From NCBI GenBank assembly GCA_036877525.1, contig JAZGTH010000124.1, positions 310,001-374,000 of the forward strand: 64,000 nt of DNA, given 5' to 3'. Under the pieces are notes generated by a model. That model searched no databases. It was not told the DNA's origin and worked only from the letters and a program-made list of their open reading frames with translations. The stretch's first letter is position 1. Each line of letters begins with the position of its first letter. Shown piece by piece: positions 19,700 through 30,369 of the stretch. This DNA comes from Chromobotia macracanthus. Lineage: Eukaryota > Chordata > Actinopteri > Cypriniformes > Botiidae. Position numbers and translations under genes: made by a program.

Positions 19700-21610
19700 T
19701 TACTATGATTTATGATGAACTGCATGAGACATTCAAGAATGGAAAGATTATTGTGTCCTTTAGTCTCTTTATCTAGCATTCCATCTCCTATTTGTATTGT
19801 GGTCTTTCGCACCAGTCCATCTTCATCCTTACATACATCAAGCACTTTTCCTAGTCTCCATTAGTTTCATTATGTGAAATTCCTTCCTCTTAAAGAATGA
19901 CAATATCTCCGATCTTCACATTACGTTTTGCAGAATGCCAGCACTGTTTTAGGGCAATATGCCCTTTGGATCATTAATGGTGTCAGTGGTAAGTGGGCGG
20001 CTATTTATGATGGACATGGTTTCGTAGAAGAATGTTCCTAAGGAAGCATCATCTAACCTGTTAGCACTTTGAGAAAGGACCCAACTTTGAACATTCCTGT
20101 CTTGATCTGCCTTTCCCAAATGCCCCCCATGTGACTGGCATCAGGTACATTAAATATGAATCACATTGTTAGTGCTAGGTAAGCAGTCAGTCTATTCTTG
20201 TCAGTTCGTTCTTCACCCCAACAAAATCTGTGCCTTGATCTGACCTGATTTCTCTTACAGCACCACAAATGGCTATAAAACATCGCAGGGCATTTATGAA
20301 GGCATCAGTCATTAGATCTTCCAGCATTTCTATATGAATTTCTCTAGAGGAAGACAGGTGAATATGAGGCCATAGTTCTTGTGCTGTTTATGACCTTGTT
20401 TGGTGTAAAATGGCCCAAAACAATCCATTCCACATTAGGAGAAAGGTGGTGAGGGATCAACACGGTTTGCGGGCAGATCTGCCTCTGTGTTTCTGTTGGC
20501 CGCAGTTGACTCGGGTGTATTGAGCGAACTGATAACATTTAGCACAGATGAGGAAGCCAGCTGAACATGCACACACAAGGTTGGAAATGCATCCAATCTC
20601 TGATGAGAAACCTTGTCATTTGTTTTGATTACCCAGTTTTCTTTTCAAGAACTCTGGTTGTTTTTTTTTGTGGATGCTGATTCTGCATGGTGATTTACAA
20701 TTGAATGGCGAGCAAGAGCCCCTGACCTACTTATTGTGAATATTTGTGATTGAACCCACATGGACTCACTGGATATTACAGCTAAGCTGTGATCTCATAC
20801 ACCTGGGTAGAAGACACAAAAAGGCCTTTACACGCATTGGTATTTGAGGACTACATTTAAGAATTGCATTTTTACACAAATAAAACACAAGAGACTTTTG
20901 GGACATTTTATTTTATTTAATTTTATTTTTCATGATATTTCGGACTCAGTGTCAAGCCCTTTCTCCCACTTAGTTGTGGTGTTGAGTTGGAGTCAAAGGG
21001 TACTTGTTCAAAGTTACTCTGTAATTGCAATTAAAGTACTAGCTGTTACTTTATCATTTATAATTTGGCCCGGCATTTATTTTTTTGAAAAGTTGAACGT
21101 AGTCCATACATGAACTCTGTTGAGTACAATACACTGAACATTTACACTGTACTGTTTTACAACAGCACTGGCTTTTCTTAAGTGTTCAACACTTATGGGT
21201 TTTGGTGTTTTGTCTCCTTTTGCTAGTCGCTGAATCCGAGCAACAACTTTGAATGCTGTATGCCATTTCGAGAACCTCTTAAATCTCTCTAATTCTTCTT
21301 TTTCTAGCTTGGTTTGGAGTACCTGTGACATTTTGACTCCAGGATCACCCACCAAGAGCTCTGAAGTATGCTGGCATGACAATCTCTCTTTCCCACAAAA
21401 ACTTAAACCAGTTTGAACTAATCAGCTGTGACACATTGAGGCCTCTGGAGGCATGGTCTGCTGGACATCAAGCTTCATTGTTGACAGCCCAAGACCACTT
21501 TTGAGTTGGTCAAAAAGTTGTAGCTCTTCCCTTAGCATACTGCTGAAAAAACACTGCAGCTGTTAACTCAAGCCTAGGTTTTGTTACAACTTTCATGGGT
21601 GCAACCTTTG
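19700..21610 (-). pseudogene. BEL/Pao pol remnant (RNase H to integrase)
   Basis: Minus-strand pol of a BEL/Pao LTR retrotransposon. From high to low coordinates: RNase H start VAPMKVVTKPRLELTAAV (about 21600-21550); PADHASRGLNVSQL (about 21455-21410); linker with RFSKWHTAFKVVARIQRLAK (21280-21220); integrase pieces REIHIEMLED and DAFINALRCF then REIRSDQGTDFVGVKNEL (20345-20200), which contains the conserved Asp of the catalytic core; SIINSRPLTTDTINDPKGIL (20010-19960); and the C-terminal HSAKRNVKIGDIVIL motif of BEL elements (about 19935-19890). Many stops and frameshifts. An apparent insertion or strong divergence lies at about 20800-21080. No LTR was recognised. The reverse transcriptase itself is missing, replaced upstream by an unrelated LINE fragment. 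Confidence 0.8.
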
Positions 21611-21671
21611 CTTTCATAATAATCAAAGAACAGTGTACCTTGTCTTTACTCAGCAATTGTATGTATGAGCA

Positions 21672-22000
21672 CTAACTGTACACATGGCTTGCATCAGAAT
21701 TTGTATATATATGTCTGTGTGATAGAAAATCTGATGTGATAGAAAAGACTTCCATAACATCTCCCAGATGAGAGAGTAAACAGTCCTTGGATGGAGTGAG
21801 ATGTGTCTTTGAAAATGCTTCTCGCCATCCATAGACAGCATTTGTGATGGAGGGTAACTGAACACCAGAAACAGACTGAGCAGTTTTCACCACCTGCTGA
21901 GGGCCTTCGGTCTGAGTGCAATAACCACACCACACTGTGATGCAGTTTGTTAGGATAATAATGTAGCTGTAGAGGTTAAGCAGGATCTGGGGGGATATTC
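21672..22000 (-). pseudogene. Non-LTR retrotransposon RT C-terminal fragment
   Basis: Minus-strand frame with NCITVWCGYC, QQVVKTAQSVSGVQLPSITN, AFSKTHLTPSKDCLLSHLGD. This matches the widespread fish LINE C-terminal pattern VVRTAxxIxGxxLPxIxDxY...DPxHPxxxLFxLLPSGRRY. It is a short fragment, with substitutions at the usually invariant LLPSGRRY block, directly next to the truncated end of the BEL/Pao pol. Confidence 0.65.
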
Positions 22001-22035
22001 TATAGTTGTATAAACAATTATACAACTATATAGAA
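21997..22035. repeat. AT-rich hairpin, 17-bp stem
   Basis: ATTCTATAGTTGTATAA, 4-nt loop, then its complement with a two-base TA insertion. It lies at the upstream (minus-sense) edge of the LINE fragment and could be an insertion-junction fold-back. Confidence 0.6.
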
Positions 22036-22039
22036 TTAA

Positions 22040-23330
22040 CACCTTATGTCAAACATTGGGTATAGGATAACTGATTGTTGTAGACACAATAGTAGGCACA
22101 ACCATTTAACAGTAATTAAAACTGAACAGTACTACCTCTACATTAAATGGTTTAAAGAACATATTTCAGTCATTTAGAGCTGAGCATTCTGATAGAACTT
22201 GGTATGAAAGCATTAAACAACTTAAACTTTCTTTGGGTTAGCTGGTTGGTTTCTTTGCCTTCACACTGTTTAATGCATACTTATTAAACAGTACTAATTG
22301 TCATAACATGAAAATGAAGCATTTATTTAATGCACAATGTGTCTGATATACTAGTGTTATATATATCCTTGTATATATATTGCTATGCTGATAATGTTAA
22401 TTAAACAAATACCAAAAAATAGAAAATCACTATCTCCAACTTTTTGGAGCTTTATTTATACAGTGAAGATTCTGCAGTTTTTTGACTAGACTCAACTGCT
22501 GAGTGCTACAGCTATTAGACCTACGTGGAAAACAACAAGCACTGTTTACTCATTTGCATCTTTGTTCTGTTGTATTGTCACTAGTTCTTGTTTAATTACT
22601 GACTGCTTGAATAGTGGCTTAACTTTTTACTTGCATTACTTTAATGAGGTGTTGCTCCAAGATCCAAAAAAATCAGCAAGTAGCAAAAACAAACATTAAT
22701 GCAGAAATTAGGTCACTTTGATTTTTTTGAGGATATGTTTTATAAAATAACTGTTAAGCTGAACAATCCATATTAATATTAACAAATGATTTTAAGTACT
22801 CATAATTGTTATTAAAGTAATGTCTTATAATTTAAAAATAATACTAAAATTGTACAATTATTTTAATTATTTTTGAATTGCTTTTTTTATTGTTGACAAA
22901 ACGTTGTACTCAACTTTTCAACCAAAAGACAAGTAACATTTTTTGCAAACGCAAACATTTTTGCTTGTTAACAATTATATTGTATATTGTTTAGAGGAAC
23001 ATGAACACTATTTAACAATATGCTATATCCATGTAAATGACTGGAACTACATTAAAACTGGATAAGCATTAAAACTTGAGGCAAACCTCTAAAACTTAAG
23101 CTTAAAGTTGACCACGTTAACTCATATTAACAGAGCAACAATTTGCAGATTTAAACAATTTTAGCACAGAACACAGCTGAACTTTGGATCACTAACTGCA
23201 GTGAGAGGACATTCTGAACAAGAGAATCTGTTCAAAGATTCATTGTGCATCTTGAAAACAATAAACTGCCATGGCTTCTGACAGTAGTTTCCCCACAACT
23301 CCTTTGTCATAATCAAAGTGTAAACTGATT
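22040..23330. other. AT-rich, no gene seen
   Basis: Simple A/T-rich sequence with TATATA runs around 22350-22390. No ORF or repeat family recognised. Confidence 0.45.
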
Positions 23331-23339
23331 TTTTAATGA

Positions 23340-24720
23340 TTGTAACTTGGGTTTTAAGTCACTGTGGCCCAACACGAGGAGGTGAATTGGAATGTGTTCG
23401 TCATCGATTTGGGGTAGTTAAGATGCAGTGCATATGCAAGTCCAAAGAGAATGCACAGCTTTTGGCAAGTCTTTAATGCCTTCCATCACGACTTCTCCCT
23501 CAATGATGAGCTTAACTGAGGATGGATTGAGGTGAAGAGAAGATGGGCACACAACACCTTCTTGCTCAACAAGGAGGATTCCAAGGTCAAGGTGGAAGAA
23601 TGAGTGATCATTAGAGTCCTACCAACAGAGTACATCAATGACATTTCTCATTAAATAACCATCAATAATGTCAAACAAATAACGCTGTAATGACAGACAC
23701 ACGTTTAAATACAACACGTTGTAGCTAAACTGTGAACAGAGAAACACTGGATAGCGTTATAAACGGTGACCCGACAGAAATAGCTAGTTTAACGTTATAT
23801 ATGATAATGTGATAGCTTGTTGTTATAGATAATGTTATAAAAAATAGCGTTGACCGACACATTAACATTTTAGAGTTAAACATTAGTCCAGATTTTTGGG
23901 TTATCACTTTTTTCAGAAATATATCAACAGAGTATAACTTTTTACACACTCACCATTTCACGTAAACGTGCACCAGCAGCCAGAAGACACTTATCAGGTA
24001 GCGCTCTGCTCACGTCAAGACCTGACGCAATCAAAGCCCCTCTCCTTCCTTACAAAAACGTTGTCTCTTCTTAACATGATTGTTACATTCAATTTTTTCT
24101 TCTGAATAGTGCAAACAGCTAATTTGATTTAGTAATGATCATTTTTAAAAGAACAATAAAGAATAAGTAATGACCACTTAAACTGTTTTATTAACACAAA
24201 ATTCGGGTTTAGAGTGTACAGACTTCACAAGGACCATATTGCTGAAGTTATCAGCTTGGAGTTAATGGTTTAGGATTACCCCTTGGAGGTTTTGAACCTA
24301 AAACCCTTTAGTATTTACATTACACTTTTTCATTATCGTTATATACATAATATGTGTGTTTGCATGTAATTGCGCGTTAAAGAAAATAAAGAAAATAACT
24401 TTTAGTAACTGTCAACACACGTCAACCACACCATCATGCTCAAACAGGACGATAAATGAAAACAATACTACGCAAGAACGTTTCAAAAGATTCAAAATAA
24501 CATTACAACTCTAAAGTGATTAAACATTAAACATGGAAATGTATGCACTGTAAAAACAACTAATATAAAAGTTTCACTTACCCTCAGTTTTGTCAAGTGG
24601 CTTTTGGCCATCAAGATTCAAAATGGTGCGCATGTGCAGAACTCCAAGCCAAGTTTCGACGTTGAAAAACTTAATTCCCAAAAAATAATATATGTTGATA
24701 AATCAATGTCGTTTCAACAT
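23340..24720 (-). pseudogene. Multicopy cyprinid-type gene fragment with exon-like blocks
   Basis: Three minus-strand exon-like blocks. (1) About 24700-24582 ends AACTGAG before GGTAAGTG, a plausible 5' UTR exon. (2) A second block ends GTGAAATG before donor GTGAGTG (23954), with GTGCACGTTTACG just upstream. (3) 23622-23340 encodes DSNDHSFFHLDLGILLVEQE, then KLIIEGEVVMEGIKDLPKAV, and after frameshifts LFGLAYALHLNYPKSMTNTF and LGHSDLKPKLQSLKNQ. The last block follows a pattern I recall from abundant uncharacterised fish genes (...EGxVVxDxxxxLPxAxxxLFGLxYALxLxYPKxxxxTFxFxQ...PKLxxLKNxL), often annotated as SAM-domain proteins. At least two frameshifts and a stop make this a pseudogene. TACACTCTAAACCCGAATTT on the minus strand at about 24219 resembles the TIR of the 595-2225 element. 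Confidence 0.5.
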
Positions 24721-25110
24721 TGAATAGATATTTTATTTTTAACCTTGATGAACCGACCACATAGCGAATGTTAATTTAACACTGACAATTGTTTAATGAT
24801 TGATGCTGACTTTTACGGTTAAAAACATACGTTGAATCGACAGTTTGCTATCTGGGTTGTTAAGCTTTTGCTCATAGCTTTTGTGACTACGTCAGTGCAA
24901 TTAAGCACTAATATCGTAGTAATTATTTACTTAGATTTACCCTAAATGAACTATGTTGATTATATTTTTGAAATCAGACCCAAAACATTCACAATAACAT
25001 CACTAGTAAAGAACAACAGTTAAATTGTAAAATTTATGATGATAGCTACTGTGACTATAGAGAAAATTCAAATGAACCCACTTATATTATAATATATCAT
25101 TTCCTGTTTC
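24721..25110. other. No gene seen
   Basis: AT-rich flank, with GTTGAATCGAC-type sequence near 24830 that resembles a common cyprinid dispersed repeat. Nothing else supportable. Confidence 0.35.
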
Positions 25111-25279
25111 TCAAAGTCCACCTTTTTCTCCAATGTCCATAAATTCGTAAAGGTAGCCCAATCCAACAAGATGTTGTTCATGGTCGCACTCTGCCCGTAG
25201 AAAGTAAAGTAGTAAAGCAACGCTGCACTCTGAAATCTTGGCGGTAGATTTTGCAGAACTGTGGTCTACGCAGGTAAAC

Positions 25280-25298
25280 ACTGCCCTCTCTTGGTGAA
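25280..25298 (-). promoter_or_regulatory. CTCF-like motif (speculative)
   Basis: The minus strand reads TTCACCAAGAGAGGGCAGTG, resembling the CTCF core consensus CCASYAGRKGGC. It sits in a GC-richer block (25110-25420) that also contains GCCAATCAGC, a CCAAT-type box on the plus strand. Motif by eye only. Confidence 0.25.
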
Positions 25299-25439
25299 TC
25301 GCAGTACCGTCTTCAATGATGTCAAGAGTGAACACTCCAGTCTTCGGCCAATCAGCAAAACGAAGCCCCGCCCACACTAGCACACGTCTTTTCTTTTCGG
25401 CCAGCCGTCGCTTTTCATTTTAATAACAGAGTTAGATGC

Positions 25440-26900
25440 AGAGTTATATGTTTTGAAGACGTGTTACAGCACATTCACATCCATTTCGCTCTGACTCACA
25501 GTTCCACAGTCCCACTGTCAACACTTGGATAATAACATAATTTAATACATTGCGTTAAAGCAACATTGCATACAGAGAGCTTACATTTGAGACGTTGTTT
25601 TTAGACTATTTGTAATCAACATCCCTCTTGTAAAGGATCTGAATAATAAATCCATATAACTGTGTTCAGTCTAGATTAAAGAGATGGGTCTTTAATCTAG
25701 ATTTAAACTGACATAGTGTATCTGCCTTCCAGACAACACTGGGAAGATTGTTCCAGAGTTTGTGTGCCAAGTATCAAAATAATCGACCACCTGCGCTTGA
25801 TTTTGAATATCTGGGTATTATCAACTGGACTGAATTTTTAGATCACAGTGAACGTGAGAAGGACTGTAATAAGACGGAAGCTCACTTAGGTACTGAGGAG
25901 ATAAACCATTCAGGGCCTTGTAGGTAATTAGTCGAATTTTGAAGTTTATATGATGCTTGATAGGCAGCCAGTGCAGTGTTGACAAATCCAGATTAATATG
26001 GTCAAACTTGTTCCTTCTCGTAGTCCTTATGGAGTTTTTGTACTAAAACTGCAGGGCAGCCACTCATTTAGGCATTAACTTTTTGGTGTTTGACATACAA
26101 AGCATGTGTCACATGTCACAGAGCAGTTTAGATACATTTCTAAAATGAAAAAATGCAGTGTTTCAAGATTAAAACAGTATTCTAGGTTGTTCCATGTGGA
26201 GGATTTTGGTCCAATAATTAAAACTTCTGTTTTAATAATTAAAACTCCATGTCTCTTAATAATTGCTAATAGAGATAGCATTTACAGAGTAAAAAAAAGC
26301 AGAGGCCCAAGCACTGAGCCCTGCAGCACTCCATACTGAACTTGTGATCAATATAACACCTTTTCACTCACAGCAACACACTGGAATTGGTCAGATAAAT
26401 ATTATTTAAACCATGCCAGTGCAGTTCCATTTATGCCAAGCCTATTTAAAAGAATGCTGTGTTGAATAGTGTCAAAGACTGCACTAGGGCTGAGTAACAC
26501 TAGAAGAGAGATGTAGATATGATCAGCCGACAAGGGCAAGTCATTTGTCACTCTGATCATAGTACAGAGACTGTGCTTATATGTTCTAAACCCTGACTGG
26601 AAATTTTTACAGATACGGTTTCTTTCCAAGAAAGAATATATATGTAAGGACACCAACTTTTCAAGTATTTTAAGTATTTAAAATAACAATTATATTAAAT
26701 AACAATAATAATCATCAAACAAACATCACTGCTCTGGTACTGTCAACTGTCAGAATCAGTTCAGAATCAGATGCTTTATTTTTGGTTAATTTAGCCACTG
26801 TATTAAATAAATAGGGTTTTGTTTATTTTTTTAAAAGATTTGAAAAAAGGGAAAACCTGAAGCTTTTTAATGCCTTTCTGTAATTAAAATAAATTCTGAA
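25440..26900 (-). pseudogene. LINE family A, RT to 3' UTR, minus orientation
   Basis: Reading the minus strand from 26870 down: the ORF2 linker (CAGTGGCTAAATTAACCAAA), then RT motifs SFLERNRICKNFQSGFRTYK (26635-26575), ISLLVLLSPSAVFDTIQHSI (26515-26455) and GINGTALAWFK; after a gap, the ORF2 C-terminus whose DNA includes CTACAAGGCCCTGAATGGTT (about 25930-25910) and AACTCTGGAACAATCTTCCC (about 25765-25745); then 3' UTR shared with 15190-15350. Frames are broken by stops and deletions, including loss of the catalytic YADD part between about 26400 and 26050. A plus-strand fragment of the same family starts 200 bp to the right. Confidence 0.75.
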
Positions 26901-27079
26901 ATCAGTTATCTGGGTAACTTGCCTATAAAGTCCAGCAACACCTCCCCCTTTGCCTTTTGGACAGGTTCATGCTTATAACAGTAATTTTAGGGGATAGACT
27001 CATTTAAGTTGATGTAATCATCTTATCCTAGCATGTTTCTTTCAAACAGAGCACATTTAGGTTATGATCTGTGATCATA

Positions 27080-27800
27080 TCATTAACACAGATCAAGACT
27101 TAATTGTTGGTGATTTTAACATCCACGTAGATAGTGAAAAGGATGCATTGGGGTTGGCTTTCAAAGACATTTTAAACTTTTGTCTCACAACGTGTTAGAA
27201 CCCACTGACTGTCGTAATCATACCTTAGATTTTAAACTGTCCTTTGGTGTAAATGTTGATGACATTAATATTCTGCAGCAGAGCGAAGACATTTCTGATC
27301 ATTATTTGATGTCCTGTATAATACATTTACCTATGGTTGAGCTGACTGAATTCCTTAGCGTAACATATAACTTTGAAAACCTTGACGACTGAAAATGTCA
27401 AGAACTCCCTCTTTTCTAACACCTTAGACAAACTTGCTCCTCTACGGTTTAAAAAAAAGGACAACAAGCCCAACGCCATGGTATAATGGGCATACCCATG
27501 CCCTAAAAAGAGCAGCCCAGAAAATGGAATGGAATTGGAAGCAAACAAAACAGGTGGTATTCCATACAGCATGGAAGGAGAGTGTTTCAAATTACAGAAA
27601 GGCCTTAAATAGCTCCAGATCTAAATTAACCAAAGATAAAGCATCATCTGCTTCTGACAGTTGTCAATATCATAGTAGTGATGATTTTATGAATTTCTTT
27701 AAAAACAAAATAGATTGTGGCTGCATCTCTTATCTAGTGTTACTCGACCCTAGAGCAGCCTTTGATGTAACATTTGATATTTCAAAGTAACGTTGTAAAA
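27080..27800 (+). pseudogene. LINE family A endonuclease-linker fragment, plus orientation
   Basis: Contains GDFNIHVDSEKDALGLAFKD (27107-27165), NHTLDFKLSFGVNVDDINIL (27215-27275), then linker DNA close to that at 16700-17000 (CATACCCATGCCCTAAAAAG; CTTCTGACAGTTGTCAATAT) and a jump directly to CGCISYLVLLDPRAAFD-type RT sequence (27715-27770). Relative to 16265-17590 it has an internal deletion of several hundred bp. It ends with a short version of the family tail (TTTCAAAGTAACGTTGTAAA). Frames are disrupted. Confidence 0.75.
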
Positions 27801-28009
27801 AGTGCTTTTATTTTTAGACAGCTTCTCAAGTACCTACAAGTGTCACCTGCCATACCTCTACAGAACAATGCAAGGTGCTAAAATGGGTACATGTTTCTAT
27901 GCACAAATGTATGCTACTTTCACTATTGTTTAATATTTTAAAGAACATTAAATCTGGCAATGATAATCTTTAAAACATCAATATGAATGTAAAGATTTTC
28001 ATTCATGTT

Positions 28010-28250
28010 TATGTAAACGGGTATACAAAATAATCCGAGCACAGTGAAACAAACAAGAAATTGCAAAACATACACAAGATCAAACAGAGTACAAAGAAAA
28101 CACAAGGGCTATAAGACTAGCCCATGAAAAGAGACACAGGTAACTCAGACAATTAGGACAGAACTGCAGCAGTAAACTACAGAACAAAACTACAATGGGA
28201 AATACAAAATCAAGGTTAACAAAATAAAGACAAACCAAACAGAAAGACAT
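28010..28250 (-). repeat. LTR-like A-rich fragment, minus orientation
   Basis: AAACAAGAAATTGCAAAACA, CAGAGTACAAAGAAAACAC and ACACAGGTAACTCAGACAAT resemble, in composition and spacing, the antisense of the family-A and family-B LTRs. No clear ends are visible. Tentative. Confidence 0.25.
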
Positions 28251-28359
28251 TCATCACTGTATGTATCTGGATCCATATATCAGAATCAATTTATTCAACA
28301 TGCCAGTTAAAGTTTGTGATCTCTTTATATGTGTACATGTTTTTGGCAGTAACTTTTTC

Positions 28360-28690
28360 TGGTGGTAGAGGTTAAAGCCAAAGCAATGGGGGTGGGGGTT
28401 GGTTTGGGTGCTGTTGCGGAAGTGTCATCTGCTGTGTTCATTGACAGTATCATGCACCCCCTGCCCTGGGAGCGCCAGCAGGCTCACAAAGACAGACAGC
28501 ATGAATTAATCCCAGGATGGTGTGTGACAGTTTGACAGTGCTGTGAATTGAAAAGGAGCTAGGAGCTAGGAATCAAGACGCAACAGCACTTGTCTAATCA
28601 TAATTAAATGATGAATCGCTGTTGTGTTCTTAAAGGCCCCCGACCCCTCTCTGAGATACAAAATAAAATAAAAACATAACACAGAGCACA
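28360..28690. other. Candidate conserved non-coding element
   Basis: A GC-balanced, non-repetitive-looking block (GGGGGTGGGGGTTGGTTTGG, CACCCCCTGCCCTGGGAGCG, AATCATAATTAAATGATGAA) in an AT- and repeat-rich setting. No ORF. Proposed from composition only; conservation is untested. Confidence 0.25.
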
Positions 28691-29099
28691 GGCACAGGGT
28701 ACATCATAAAGTACTATGGTTTATTGTGAAGATTTCTTCATAATATGTACATACATTAAAATATCATGAAATAATTCATGCAGATATTGATTGTAATATA
28801 AATCAGATATTGACAGAGGCAAAAGGGGTTCAGAATATATACATTTATATAATTAGTTTGACCAAGTTATAGTGACCAGTATGGACAGAGACTCAGAGTC
28901 AGAATTTCAATTAATTAAGAAAGAACCAATTTGTCTTTAGTAATGAATTCATTCATTCTGTCTAATTCCAATGGGTTAAGTCAGATGATAAAACTAAATG
29001 ACAATTAAAGGTTTATATTTTTGGACATTTTTGGCTTTTGGCCAGGAAAGTGTAGCAGAGAAAGAAAGTGAAAGGGGAGGGAAGGGATAGGAATAGTCG

Positions 29100-29980
29100 G
29101 AATATGACCCAAAAGGTTGGCATGGCAAGCTTATTCTCCAGCTGTGAGGGAGTTTAGGTTATAGCTGACTGAAACTGACGAAGGTGTAGGTGTGTTGCAT
29201 GTGGGGAAATGGATATTAAATGAAATGAAAAGTGATGAAGTATGAAAAGGGAAAACAAAAATTTGTAGTGCAGTTGTATGTAAAAATGAGGTTGAGCAGA
29301 TTGCAAGATTTGTGAGTTCCTGAAGTGCTGAGGCGAGAGAGGTCAAATGAGGCAAGCAGCTCTTGGAAGCCTGTGGCGTAGGGTTTCTCTAGGTGGATAT
29401 TGAAGTCCCCAAAAAGTATGGCCGGGCTGCCATCCTCAGGGAAGGAGGAGAGAAGCATGTCCAGCTCTTCCAGGAAGTTATGTAGGGGACCTGGAGGGCA
29501 GTAAATTACAACAACATGAATTTGTGAAGGAAATATGATGGTTACAGCATGATATTCAAAACAGTGATTTATGCATAGTGATAATAGTGTTATATATTTC
29601 CAGTTATTTGAAATAAGCAAGGAGTGTGAAAAAAGAGTCTTTGGAGGAGAGGGCAGAAGGGGTTGCTGAGTCCTCTGGATGAATCCAGGTCTCAGTAAGT
29701 CCTAATATGTTGATAGCAAAATGGATGGCAAAGGCTGGGATGAAGTCAGCTTTTACTGTTGACTGGCAATTCCAGAGACCTGCATAGAGAGATGGATAGG
29801 CCGTAGGTAGGAGGAGGAGCATCGTTTCTTGCATGCAAGGTGGGTGTGACATCTGTTGTGGAGGACAGGAATATACTGAAAGCACATATTTTAAGTAGAA
29901 CATTGAACATGGTAGAGCAGTGCAGGGTTTTAAAAGTGTAAATGTAGTAACAAGCAACACAAGTATTATCTTCAAGTATT
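29100..29980 (-). pseudogene. L2-type LINE endonuclease fragment
   Basis: Minus strand: LYAGLWNCQSTVKADFIPAF, HFAINILGLTETWIHPEDSA (29790-29650), then in another register IHVVVIYCPPGPLHNFLEEL, LLSSFPEDGSPAILFGDFNI and GFQELLASFDLSRL (29540-29330). These are the endonuclease motifs (GLTETW; VIYRPPGP; FGDFNIH) of fish L2-like LINEs. At least one frameshift (near 29610). The RT part is absent, the reverse of the 17888-18960 copy, which has only the RT C-terminus. Confidence 0.85.
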
Positions 29981-30118
29981 ACAGATTCTTATTAGTGTAG
30001 CAGTGCAATCAAACGTTTAGATACAACAGGTATTAATCAACACAACTGAAACAGGTAAACAAGGTAAACTGAGTAACGACTTATGCGCTACTGCCGTCTC
30101 TTGCTGACTAATCGCTTC

Positions 30119-30153
30119 TCCAAGTCAGGTCTCAAATTCTTATTCTATTTTTA
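30119..30153. repeat. Direct repeat left of DIRS fragment
   Basis: A 35-bp sequence beginning TCCAAGTCAGGTCTCAAATT recurs at 31289-31323 with 3 mismatches. The two copies bracket the DIRS fragment at 30370-31100. Confidence 0.6.
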
Positions 30154-30369
30154 ACATCCCAATGCATCTTTGAAACCCACCATTAGGGATAATAAGAGTT
30201 ACATGCCGAGGGCTTTGTACCCTTCCATCTTCCATCCAGCTTTGTGGTTTGTGGGAAAGCCACAAACCACTTCTTCTGTGCTGGCACATTAATTACCTGC
30301 AAATGAGAGCTGTGTTTGTAGTGTTGAACAGTTTGTAGTTGTAGTGTTTGTATCTTTGACCAGACATTC

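Noticed and set aside
25111..25383. 90-codon minus-strand frame in a GC-rich block as a gene
   Set aside because: No recognised domain, no splice context, and it abuts LINE 3' UTR sequence; kept only as a possible regulatory or repeat segment.
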